DNA of 34,024 bases from Gammaproteobacteria bacterium (GTDB taxonomy: Bacteria > Pseudomonadota > Gammaproteobacteria > Chromatiales > Chromatiaceae). Shown piece after piece: positions 9,094 to 16,306 of the stretch. How positions within the stretch are numbered: the stretch's first letter is position 1; each line of letters starts with the position of its first letter. The position numbers and the translations under genes were made by a program. Location: positions 1-34,024 of the forward strand of contig JAAAOQ010000269.1 in assembly GCA_009908845.1 (NCBI GenBank), written 5' to 3'. The notes under the pieces were generated by a model. That model searched no databases. It was not told where the DNA came from and saw nothing but the letters and a program-made list of their open reading frames with translations.

Positions 9094-9200
9094 CGTGGTT
9101 GCCTGCTACCTGAGCCGGTCAAGCCGAATGGCTGGGGCGCATTGGGTGGGGTGAATTTGGTTGGGGCGCGGCTGGTTGGGACGCAAAGGGGCGGGCATCA

Positions 9201-10280
9201 TCATTGCGGGGCCACGCGCTCGTCGGGCTCGAGCTGCTCATTGCCCAAGAGCACGACTTGATCGCCGGGGCCCAAGGCGCTGCCCAGCACCTCGACCCGT
9301 CCGTCTTGGGCGCGGCCGAGCTCGACCGCGAGCGGCTGCGCCGTCGCCACCCCGTCGACCTGTTCCACCCGCCAGACCCGGCGCTCGCCGCCGACCTCGG
9401 CGACGATCGCATCACGCGGGACGGTGACGACCTGCTCGGTGCCGCTATCGGCCGCGACTCGGACGCGTGCCGACATCCCCGGCGCCAGCCGATGGCCGGG
9501 GTTGGGCAGGTCGATCAAGACCGGGAAGATCCGCGAGCGCGCATCGCCGGCCGCAATCTTCGCCACCACCTCGCCGTCGAAGACGGCGCCGGGAAACGCA
9601 TCGAAGCGCACCCGGGCCGGCGCGCCGGCGGCGATGCGGGCGTAGTCGCGCTGCGGCAAGGTCGCCCGCACCCGCAGCCGGTCCATCGCGATCAGCTCGA
9701 AGGCGGCCTGGTCGCGCTGCAGCCACTCGCCCTGTTCGGTGCGCTTGGCGACGATCACACCCGCGAACGGGGCGCTGAGCTGGTGGCGCGCGAGCAGTTC
9801 ACCCGCCCTTGCCACCTCGGCCCGCGCTGCTTCCACTGCAGCGGCCGCAATCTCGACCTGCGCGATCGCTGCTTGAATATCGGTCTCGGACGCATGCCGA
9901 CCCTCCTTCAGGCGCAGCAGTTCATCGCGCACCCGCACCGCGTCACGATAGCGCGCCTCGGCCTCGGCGAGACGCGCCTCGGCGGCATCGCGGTCGATCT
10001 CGGCGAGCTTGGCATCGAGTCGGAGCAGCAGCTCGCCGGCGCCGACCTCGACGCCTTCGTCGACCCGCAGCTCAACCACGCGACCTTCGACCTCGGGCGA
10101 CAGGGCCGAGCGGCGCACGGCCGTCAGGGTGCCGGTCAGCTCGACCTCGGCGCGCCAGGCCTCGCGGCGGACCTCGGCCAATGTGACCGGGGTCGGCTCG
10201 GTCCCGTCGCTGCGCGCGCCATTCGGCCAGCCAACCGACGCCAGCGCAAGCACCGCGGTCAGCAACAGCCCTAGTCGCAT
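9201..10280 (-). CDS. RND efflux periplasmic adaptor (membrane fusion protein)
   Basis: A 359-aa adaptor that would link the inner-membrane pump to an outer-membrane channel. Residues 1-25 form a signal peptide (MRLGLLLTAVLALASVGWP). The lipoyl-like first half is seen in LSPEVEGRVVELRVDEGVEVGAGELLLRLD, followed by an alpha-helical hairpin rich in Ala/Glu/Arg (about 90-165). The second lipoyl half is LSAPFAGVIVAKRTEQGEWL. The beta-barrel and membrane-proximal domains complete it. No N-terminal lipobox cysteine is seen, so it is probably a soluble or membrane-adherent adaptor. It is the first gene of the efflux operon. The ATG at 10280 has a G-rich ribosome site about nine bases upstream. A tandem repeat array sits 110-207 bases upstream of the start. 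Confidence 0.93.
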   Translation of the reverse strand: MRLGLLLTAVLALASVGWPNGARSDGTEPTPVTLAEVRREAWRAEVELTGTLTAVRRSALSPEVEGRVVELRVDEGVEVGAGELLLRLDAKLAEIDRDAAEARLAEAEARYRDAVRVRDELLRLKEGRHASETDIQAAIAQVEIAAAAVEAARAEVARAGELLARHQLSAPFAGVIVAKRTEQGEWLQRDQAAFELIAMDRLRVRATLPQRDYARIAAGAPARVRFDAFPGAVFDGEVVAKIAAGDARSRIFPVLIDLPNPGHRLAPGMSARVRVAADSGTEQVVTVPRDAIVAEVGGERRVWRVEQVDGVATAQPLAVELGRAQDGRVEVLGSALGPGDQVVLLGNEQLEPDERVAPQ

Positions 10281-10610
10281 GCGTGCACGCCCCTACCCAC
10301 AGAGAGACCTCGCCTGGTCATGCTGTTCTTCCCGATCATCCCAAGCGACAACGAGAGCCAATCGATCCAGAGGTCGAGAGGGCTACCCCTTGTGCTGCTC
10401 AACGGTTGCGGATCAACGTTTGCGGATCAACGTTTGCGGATCAACGTTTGCGGATCAACGTTTGCGGCTCAACGATTGCGAATCAACGAGGCTTCAAGGC
10501 CCATAAAAAAATTTGATTGCCACAGCCGGCCCGAGCGGTAGCATAGCGCACCGGGCGTAGCTTGCCCCTAACGAGCCCAACGGGTCATTCAGACGCGGAG
10601 ACGCCACCCA
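10281..10610. other. Divergent intergenic region with tandem repeats
   Basis: This is 330 bases between the efflux adaptor start and a small plus-strand gene. It holds the 14-bp repeat array (10390-10487), then an A-rich stretch (ccataaaaaaattt, about 10501-10514), which may be part of a promoter for the plus-strand small gene. No RNA gene was recognised. Confidence 0.5.
10390..10487. repeat. Seven-copy 14-bp tandem repeat
   Basis: The unit is gtttgcggatcaac. Copies start at 10390 (degenerate, 11 of 14 matching the 10460 copy), 10404 (one change), 10418, 10432, 10446 (three exact), 10460 (one change) and 10474 (two changes). The array is perfectly in phase with no spacers. Degenerate ends and an exact centre are typical of arrays that change copy number by slippage or recombination. 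Its place upstream of the efflux operon suggests repeated binding sites or a promoter-spacing element; that is inference. Confidence 0.93.
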
Positions 10611-10751
10611 GTGAAGAACTGCAAACTCTGCAAACTGAGCCAACATTGCAACGATCTGCCGGGGATCTGCATCCTGATCCCATACCTTACTGTGGCGCTC
10701 GTGACGGTAACGATAGGCTATCTGTTCGTCACCCAGGAGCTGTTGATCTAG
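10611..10751 (+). CDS. Small Cys-rich single-span membrane protein (46 aa)
   Basis: A short reading frame that is easily missed. It starts with GTG at 10611 and ends with TAG at 10749-10751. The N-terminal 20 residues carry four cysteines in a C-x2-C-x5-C-x6-C pattern (Cys4, 7, 13, 20; MKNCKLCKLSQHCNDLPGIC). They are followed by one hydrophobic helix of about 20 residues (ILIPYLTVALVTVTIGYLF) and a short polar tail. A GGAG lies ten bases upstream of the GTG. The codon use and the sharp split into a Cys-rich head and a membrane anchor argue for a real gene. The head could bind an iron-sulfur cluster or zinc, or be redox-active; on charge it would face the cytoplasm. The family is not one I can name. 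Confidence 0.68.
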   Translation: MKNCKLCKLSQHCNDLPGICILIPYLTVALVTVTIGYLFVTQELLI

Positions 10752-10856
10752 CGACCATGGTGACGCGCCAACCCAGAGAATGGAAGGTTCGCAGCCCTTG
10801 TTTCACAGCAACGATCAGGGTGGTGCACCGTCCCCGAGGATGGCCATTAGAACCGG

Positions 10857-11645
10857 CTAACGTGCCGCCGATGTCGCGCAGGCCGGTGCCATCCCTTCAC
10901 AGGTCTTGTCGCCGCGCTCACAGAAGTCGAAACAGGTAATGAGGCGGCCTTCGAAGGTCGCCTCGACATCGAGCCCCTCACGCGTGCGATCGACCCTAAA
11001 CCCCTCCTGACTCGCTGGCGTCTGGCCTACGAGCCGCAGTCGATCACTCGGGTAAGCGATCTGGAGCGCGACCCGCATCGGATAATAGCCGTCCAGGAAA
11101 CGCCGCATATAGGGGCCGTTGCGTAGACGGTACATCCCGTCGCCGAGCGACTGTAAGGCCCGGCTTTGGGCGCGGACGCAAAGTTCGGCATCGCGGCCGA
11201 CATTCTCGAGCTGGACGCTGTGGCCCTCGACCCAGGCTCGTCCGATATTCTCACTGCGATCGATCGCGAGCCCCCTTATCCCATCCTTGCGGAACAGTAT
11301 CTGGGCAGCCGGTACCGGATCGATATTCTCGTGGCACTGTTCCAAATCGACCCAACCGCGCTGCAAGCTCGCTTCGGTGATCGCGATCCGGTTCTGGTGA
11401 TAATGCGCCCCTTCGGCAGCGGGAGCGGGAATGAACTCGAGGTCACCCTCGTTCACCCGCGCGACCCGGGCTTCGAGGTCGGCCTCGTCGGGCCAGTCCT
11501 CCGGCCATTCCTCAGTGGCGGCAAAGGCTACCGAGATCATCAGACCCAGCAGCGTCATCGCCACTGCGGCGAGTCGCACCCATGAAGCGTCGCTGAATCG
11601 CTGAGCACGAGCGGACGAGGGGGCGTCGTGACCTGATGTCGCCAT
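10857..11645 (-). CDS. Exported hypothetical protein with C-terminal Cys cluster (262 aa)
   Basis: I do not recognise a family. After a polar N-terminus there is a hydrophobic segment at about residues 24-42 ending in SVAFAATEEW, an uncleaved anchor or signal peptide, so the body is periplasmic. An acidic segment follows (EEWPEDWPDEADLEARV), then a mixed region with YHQNRIAI, and a beta-rich second half with GMYRLRNGPYMRRFLDGYYPMRV. The last 25 residues hold four cysteines (C238, C242, C249, C256), which suggests disulfides or a metal site. GGAGG lies seven bases before the ATG. The gene is downstream of ferritin and a 28-aa Cys/Lys-rich protein on the same strand and may belong to that unit. 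Confidence 0.75.
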   Translation of the reverse strand: MATSGHDAPSSARAQRFSDASWVRLAAVAMTLLGLMISVAFAATEEWPEDWPDEADLEARVARVNEGDLEFIPAPAAEGAHYHQNRIAITEASLQRGWVDLEQCHENIDPVPAAQILFRKDGIRGLAIDRSENIGRAWVEGHSVQLENVGRDAELCVRAQSRALQSLGDGMYRLRNGPYMRRFLDGYYPMRVALQIAYPSDRLRLVGQTPASQEGFRVDRTREGLDVEATFEGRLITCFDFCERGDKTCEGMAPACATSAAR

Positions 11646-11766
11646 GGACAGTCCTCCGCGGGATCAATCGATGCAATCTTGCGTTGAAGCGTCGCGCAGC
11701 GCGGGTCGCCACTCAACGACCGCTACCGTATGCCGGCTGGCCCAAGCGGATACCCAGCATGACCTC

Positions 11767-11853
11767 TCATTTGCCGACATTGCGCTTCGGACAACTCTTA
11801 CAGCGCTTCCCTTCCTTGTACTTTTTGCAACATTTGCCGTTCTTTTTGGCCAT
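11767..11853 (-). CDS. Tiny Cys/Lys-rich basic protein (28 aa)
   Basis: A very short frame starting with ATG at 11853, 17 bases after the ferritin stop, and ending with TGA at 11769-11767. It has ten lysines and two arginines in 28 residues. Four cysteines are arranged CC-x8-C-x2-C (Cys8, 9, 18, 21; core KCCKKYKEGKRCKSCPK). So compact a Cys pattern is unlikely in random sequence of this GC content; its lysines use AAA/AAG although the surrounding DNA is GC-rich, making this an AT-richer island. The ribosome site is poor (GGGG 13 bases upstream), so translation may be coupled to ferritin. A metal-binding or nucleic-acid-binding role is a guess. No family is assigned. Confidence 0.6.
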   Translation of the reverse strand: MAKKNGKCCKKYKEGKRCKSCPKRNVGK

Positions 11854-11870
11854 CTGCGGCGTCTGCCCCG

Positions 11871-12395
11871 CTAACCTTCGGTCGCCGGTGCGGCACCTGC
11901 GATTCGCTTCGCCGCCCCCGCCAGCTCGTTGTCGATCATCAGCAATCCCTGACCCTGATCCCCAAACAGCCGCAGCCGGCCGAGGATGTCATTGACCGTT
12001 GCCTCCTCTTCAATCTGTTCGGTTACGAACCATTGCAGGAAGATGTGGGTGGCATGGTCCTTCTCTTGCGCAGCATGATCGACCAAGTCGTTGATGGCCT
12101 GAGTCACGGCGCGTTCGTGGCTGAGCGTACGCTCGAACATGTCCGTGATACCAGCGGTCTTCGCCGGCGGCGCCTCCACCGGGTCAAGCGCCACGATCGC
12201 GTCCTGGTCGAGCAGGTAACGATACATCTTCAGCGCATGGGTCATCTCTTCGCCGTGCTTGGCCATGAACCAGGCGGCAGTGCCCTTGAGGTTGCTGCTC
12301 TCGGCCTGCGCGGAAAGCCCGAGATAGAAGTAGGCGGAAAAGAGCTCACGGTTGATCTGCGCATTGATGCGCGATGCCATGTCGTCGGAAATCAT
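11871..12395 (-). CDS. ftnA: Bacterial non-haem ferritin
   Basis: It stores iron as a ferric mineral in the cytoplasm. The 174-aa protein has the four-helix ferritin fold and the usual ferroxidase ligands. These are Glu in INRELFSAYFYLGLSAQAES, Glu and His in KHGEEMTHALKMYRYLL, Glu in LSHERAVTQAIN, and Gln and Glu in FLQWFVTEQIEEEA. The C-terminal helix carries GQGLLMIDNELA, as in FtnA. It resembles FtnA and not bacterioferritin, since no haem methionine pattern is seen. The ATG at 12395 has GGAG ten bases upstream; a longer frame exists but has no support. A 28-codon Cys/Lys-rich gene follows after 17 bases. Confidence 0.94.
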   Translation of the reverse strand: MISDDMASRINAQINRELFSAYFYLGLSAQAESSNLKGTAAWFMAKHGEEMTHALKMYRYLLDQDAIVALDPVEAPPAKTAGITDMFERTLSHERAVTQAINDLVDHAAQEKDHATHIFLQWFVTEQIEEEATVNDILGRLRLFGDQGQGLLMIDNELAGAAKRIAGAAPATEG

Positions 12396-12878
12396 CGGTG
12401 GGAGTCTCCATGCTGGGTTGTTCGGAGCGGCTGCGCAGCCAGCGCAATACTGGCTCGTTGCCAAGCGAGCTGCTGCAGAGCACAAGCGGAAGGCGATATG
12501 AAGCAATCCGTGAGCCAGAAGCGACCCCATTCGCGCATCGGTTCGCTGAACTGAGAGATAGGTCACCTCTGTGTTTCGGTCAGTCGGTGCGCGAAGACCG
12601 CATCATCGCAACGGCAACAGGCCGCACCGGATCATGCAAGCCGAAGAGGTTGCGAATCTGGGTCGATTTTCAAGCCCGAGGCCTGCACGGCGGCCGCGAC
12701 CCTCCCCGCCTGGCCCAAGCCGCCGGGGTCCTCCTGACGCATCGGTCCGGATTGCGATCCGGCTGTAGAATTCGCACCGCACTGCCCGACCGTCGCCAAC
12801 CTGAGGCGAGCCGTGCGCCCCTGACAGCGCCCTCACCCAATTTCGTTCAACCCACCCTGTACCTGACCAACCTGAGTG
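12396..12878. other. Divergent intergenic region, ferritin / epimerase-like gene
   Basis: About 480 bases. It contains a perfect 12-bp palindrome (ggctgcgcagcc, 12429-12440) some 35 bases upstream of the ferritin start, a possible operator. I see no clear Fur box, RNA gene or conserved protein frame. Long open frames crossing this stretch lack family features and were not called. Confidence 0.45.
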
Positions 12879-14303
12879 ATGAGCCCACCCAAACGCAACC
12901 GGCCGCGCATCGCCGTCGCTGGCGCCAGCGGTTTTATCGGAACCGCACTCTGCCCGCTGCTCGCCGAGCACTTCGAGGTCATCGCGCTGACGCGTTCGCC
13001 AGCGCGGGCGCGCACACCAGACCTGGCCGGCCAAGTCGATTGGCGCCACTGCGACCTGTTCTGTGCGCCCTCCCTGAAGGCGGCGCTCACCGACATCGAT
13101 TACGCGGTCTATCTGGTGCATTCATTGGCCCCATCGTCCCGGCTCACTCAGGCCCGACCACGCGACATGGACCTGGTGCTAGCCGACAACTTCGCCCATG
13201 CCGCCGCTGCGAATGGTCTCCAGCAGATCGTCTTCGTCAGCGGCGTCATGCCCGAGAGCTTCCGCTTCTCGCCGCTGCTCTGGAGTCGACGCGAGGTCGA
13301 GATGGTCCTCGGCTCCCGCGGGACGCCGGTCACCGCGCTGCGCGCCAGTCTGGTACTCGGCCCCGGCGGCACCGGCCCTGGCCTGCTCCTGGATTTGGTG
13401 CACCGCCTGCCGGTACTGCTGCTTCCGCCAGCAGCCGCCTCGTCGACCCGTCCGATCGCGCTCGCGGATCTCGTGCGCGCCATCCTGCTCTGCCTTGGCC
13501 GACCCGAGGCGTTCACGGGGGCCTTCGATATCGGCGGCGCCGAGACCCTGAGCTACGAGGCGATGCTCCGACAGACCGCCGAGGTGCTAGGGCTAAGACG
13601 CCGCTTCGTCAAGGTGCCTGCGCTGCCGATAACGGTGGCCTCACTGACGGCCCGGGTCGTGAGCGGCGCGCCGCCGGCGATGGTCGGCGCCATCGTCGAA
13701 AGCCTGCCGCAGGACACGCTGATGCGCGACAATCCGGTGCAACGGGCAATCGCACCTGGCGCGCTCGGCTTTCGCGCAGCGCTTGAGGCCAGCATCGATC
13801 CCGCCACCGGCCGCCTGAGACCCAGCCCGCGACAACGCCTCAAGGACCAGGACCGCGAGGTCATGCGCGAGCAATCGCTGGTGCGCTCGATACAGCGCGC
13901 GCTGCTGCCGCCGGGCCAAGACGCCGCCTGGCTCGCCGGCAACTACTTCCGTTGGCTCGGTGAATGCTGCTGGCCGCTCGTGCGCAGCGCGGTCAACGCG
14001 AACGGCGACGTGGAGGTCTGGTCGCGGCTACCGCCGATACGCATGCTGGCGTTGCGGCACCTGGCCGACGAGAGCAGCCCCGAGCGCCAGGTCTACGAGA
14101 TCGCCGGCGGTCGGCTTGCCCGCAGCGGCGCCGGGCGCGCCCGCTTCGAGTTCCAGACCCTGCTCGACGGGCGTTATACGATGACCGCGATCCACGACTA
14201 TGCACCGGCGCTTCCCTGGTATCTCTATGTCGTGACCCAGGCCGCTGTCCACCTTGCCGTGATGCGCCGCTATCAGCGCCGGCTGGCACGTTTGGCGCGC
14301 TGA
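12879..14303 (+). CDS. NAD(P)-binding epimerase-like protein with extra C-terminal domain
   Basis: A 474-aa atypical/extended SDR-like protein. The nucleotide-binding glycine motif is near the N-terminus (IAVAGASGFIGTAL), followed by the NmrA/epimerase-like core: YAVYLVHSLA, QIVFVSGVMPE, ALRASLVLGPGGTGPGLLL and DIGGAETLSYEAMLRQ. After about residue 300 comes an additional domain ending in YLYVVTQAAVHLAVMRRYQRR. It is similar in style to the C-terminal half of SDR/DUF2867 fusions, but I cannot name it firmly. The classical Tyr-x3-Lys motif is not obvious, as in NmrA-like members, so it may bind NADP without classical catalysis. GTG at 12876 precedes the ATG in frame and either could be used. 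The substrate is unknown. Confidence 0.85.
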   Translation: MSPPKRNRPRIAVAGASGFIGTALCPLLAEHFEVIALTRSPARARTPDLAGQVDWRHCDLFCAPSLKAALTDIDYAVYLVHSLAPSSRLTQARPRDMDLVLADNFAHAAAANGLQQIVFVSGVMPESFRFSPLLWSRREVEMVLGSRGTPVTALRASLVLGPGGTGPGLLLDLVHRLPVLLLPPAAASSTRPIALADLVRAILLCLGRPEAFTGAFDIGGAETLSYEAMLRQTAEVLGLRRRFVKVPALPITVASLTARVVSGAPPAMVGAIVESLPQDTLMRDNPVQRAIAPGALGFRAALEASIDPATGRLRPSPRQRLKDQDREVMREQSLVRSIQRALLPPGQDAAWLAGNYFRWLGECCWPLVRSAVNANGDVEVWSRLPPIRMLALRHLADESSPERQVYEIAGGRLARSGAGRARFEFQTLLDGRYTMTAIHDYAPALPWYLYVVTQAAVHLAVMRRYQRRLARLAR

Positions 14304-14418
14304 CCCCGGGTCATCGGCGCAACGCCTGCCCCTCGTGCAGCAACCTCACAGCCCCGCCTAACGTTCATGGCGCGGTGCCCCCGGACGATGAATCGCGCGT
14401 GATTCACGGTAACCTCAG

Positions 14419-14447
14419 CCCGCGAGCCCGGCGCAAGCCAGCGCCGG
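14419..14447. repeat. REP-like hairpin, copy 1
   Basis: The core gcgagcccggcgcaagcc leads into a perfect stem: ccggcgc (14428-14434) pairs with gcgccgg (14441-14447) across a six-base loop. The same 29-base element recurs 80 bases downstream with four or so changes. Confidence 0.7.
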
Positions 14448-14498
14448 CGTTCTGGAGTACTCGCAGCGTTCTGAGGTCTTCGCAAGGTCTTGCCCCAG

Positions 14499-14527
14499 TC
14501 CGCGAGCCCGGCGCGAGCCGGTGCCGG
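14499..14527. repeat. REP-like hairpin, copy 2
   Basis: Same orientation as copy 1, sharing ccgcgagcccggcgc. The 3' arm is gtgccgg instead of gcgccgg, so the stem has one G-U type change that keeps pairing in RNA. A shorter third relative (cccggcgcaagcc) lies near 14678. Confidence 0.65.
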
Positions 14528-14729
14528 ATGAGAGGCCCGTCACGGTCGAGCGCTGCTGAGCCGGCCAGAAATCGGCATAATTGCTCGCGTGATCAAGCCA
14601 GCCTGCTGCGACGCATGGTCCTCTTTCATGACACAAGACGTTCGCCGGCGCAGTGGCGATCGTTAGGCGCCCGACCCGGCGCAAGCCAAACGAACAAGAT
14701 CGCGCCTGCTCCTGAGCGCGACAGATTCC

Positions 14730-14734
14730 GGAGG
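14730..14734 (+). promoter_or_regulatory. Ribosome binding site deciding a TTG start
   Basis: GGAGG eight bases before the TTG codon of the OmpA-domain gene. The only nearby ATG overlaps the site and is out of frame, so the TTG is the best start. Confidence 0.7.
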
Positions 14735-14742
14735 ATGACGCG

Positions 14743-16251
14743 TTGTCCGATTCGTCTCAGACTGTCTGGAAACCCCTCTTCTGGCTCGCATTGGCCGCAT
14801 TGATCGGCGTCTACCTCCTGTACAACTATCACAGTGACCAGCTAAGCCAAGCGATCAGCGATGAGCAACAGGCACTGCGCGCGCTCGACCAGGATCTCGG
14901 CTCGGCCACCGACGAGCTCGGGGCCGCGAAGCAGGCGTTAAGCGCCGCCAAGGCGCAGCTCAGATCACTGAAGCAGACCCAAGCGGACGAGATCGACGCC
15001 CTGCAGACGGCACACCGTGAGGCGCTCGCATCGGCCAAAACCGGCCATGCCGAGACCACGGCCTCACTCAAGCAGGCCCAGGCCCAGGAACGTGCCGAGC
15101 TCACCGAACAGCTCGACGCGGTGCGTGCAGAGCTTGATCGGCTCAAGCGCGCACGAGAAGAGCAGCCGCAGGATGCCGCGACCGATGTCGAGGCACGGGT
15201 CGCCGCAGCGCGGGCGGAGCTGCGCGCAAAGCTCGAAGCCGACCGCCAAGCACTGGAAGCCAAGCTATCCGACGCTGAGGAGCGTGTTCAGACGGTGCAA
15301 CAGCAACTGAGCGCCGAGCGGGATGCGCTCGAGCAGGAGCTAGCGGAGGCGAAGGCAGCGCAGGCTGCAGAACGCGAGGCGCTGCTGGCCGACAACGAGG
15401 CCCGTATCCAGGCCCTCGAGGACGAGCATGCGTCAGCCCTCGCGAAGCTCGAGCAGCGTCAAACGGCACGGCAGGAGGATCTGGCCGACGCGAACGCCCG
15501 CAGCCAGCGCCTGACCGACAAGCTGCAGGCGCTCAAGAGCGCCAACGCCCAGCAGGCTGCCGCGTTCGAAGACGAGCAGGCGGCGCTCAGGGCGCAGCTC
15601 GCTCAGGCCGAACAGTCGATCCAATCGCTCGAGCAGAGGCTTCAGGCACGTCATGACACACTCCGCAGCCAGTCTGCCGAGTATGAGGCGCGCGTCGCGC
15701 AGGCCGAGCAGGCGCTCGCGGCAATGCGGGCTGAGATGGAAACGACGCAGCAGGCCCTGGAGGATGCGCGGGCGCGGGTGCGCCAGACACGAGCGCAGGC
15801 CGCCGACGAAGCCGCGGACCGAGTCCATGCCTTCTATGACCGGTTCGCCACGTTTGATGCGCGCGTCACCGAGCGTGGACTCTTGGTTAATCTAACTGGC
15901 GAGGGCCTGGAGTTTCCGGTTGGAAGCGCCGTGATCCCGGCTAACGCCTCAGCGATGCTGGACCAGGTCGCCGCAGTGCTCGCGCAGCACCCGAGTCGCC
16001 CGATCCTGATCGAAGGCCACACCGACAGCACAGGCAGCGCCGAGCTCAACCGACAACTCTCGCAGCAACGCGCGGATGCGGTTCGCGAGGCCCTGATCGA
16101 CCGAGGGATCAACCCCGAACGACTGCGCGCCGAGGGAATTGGCGCCGCCAACCCGATTGCGAGCAATGCAACCGCGAGCGGCCGCCGACTGAATCGCCGG
16201 GTCGAGCTCTATATCGACCGCGAGCAGATCAATCCCGAACAGAGCGGTTGA
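14743..16251 (+). CDS. OmpA-domain envelope protein with long coiled coil
   Basis: A 502-aa protein in three parts. Residues 11-27 form a membrane anchor (PLFWLALAALIGVYLLY). Residues about 35-365 form a very long Ala/Glu/Gln/Leu-rich coiled coil. Residues about 375-500 form an OmpA/MotB peptidoglycan-binding domain with ILIEGHTDSTGSAELNRQLS, ALIDRGINPERLRAEGIG and NRRVELYI. It would span the periplasm from inner membrane to cell wall. The start is TTG at 14743, chosen because a strong GGAGG lies eight bases upstream; the ATG just after that site (14735) is in another frame. No family name is assigned. Divergent in role from true porin-type OmpA, since it has no beta-barrel. Confidence 0.87.
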   Translation: MSDSSQTVWKPLFWLALAALIGVYLLYNYHSDQLSQAISDEQQALRALDQDLGSATDELGAAKQALSAAKAQLRSLKQTQADEIDALQTAHREALASAKTGHAETTASLKQAQAQERAELTEQLDAVRAELDRLKRAREEQPQDAATDVEARVAAARAELRAKLEADRQALEAKLSDAEERVQTVQQQLSAERDALEQELAEAKAAQAAEREALLADNEARIQALEDEHASALAKLEQRQTARQEDLADANARSQRLTDKLQALKSANAQQAAAFEDEQAALRAQLAQAEQSIQSLEQRLQARHDTLRSQSAEYEARVAQAEQALAAMRAEMETTQQALEDARARVRQTRAQAADEAADRVHAFYDRFATFDARVTERGLLVNLTGEGLEFPVGSAVIPANASAMLDQVAAVLAQHPSRPILIEGHTDSTGSAELNRQLSQQRADAVREALIDRGINPERLRAEGIGAANPIASNATASGRRLNRRVELYIDREQINPEQSG

Positions 16252-16306
16252 GCCTCGCTCGGTGCCTACCGACCTCGGCGATAGAGACCGCACAGCAGTG
16301 GCGGTA

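Larger units (their letters stand above)
14304..14742. other. Intergenic region with REP-like hairpins
   Basis: This is 439 bases between two plus-strand genes. It holds two related hairpin elements (14419-14447 and 14499-14527) and a third partial copy (cccggcgcaagcc near 14678-14690). The end of the region carries the ribosome site of the OmpA-family gene. No RNA gene or further protein was recognised. Confidence 0.6.

Noticed and set aside
7072-9261. Very long plus-strand open frame (over 700 codons) opposite the RND pump
   Set aside because: The translation is Arg/Asp/His/Gln-rich with no domain, and it is antisense to a gene with full RND motifs; a GC-rich shadow frame.
10390-10487. Repeat array considered as a CRISPR
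   Set aside because: Units are 14 bp and contiguous without spacers; no cas genes.
12498-12554. 18-codon frame with a GGAAGG-like site upstream
   Set aside because: Too short and without any compositional feature to separate it from chance.
12374-13786. Long frame running from the ferritin start into the epimerase-like gene
   Set aside because: It crosses a divergent intergenic region and overlaps a gene with a real Rossmann motif; low-complexity Arg/Pro/Ala product.
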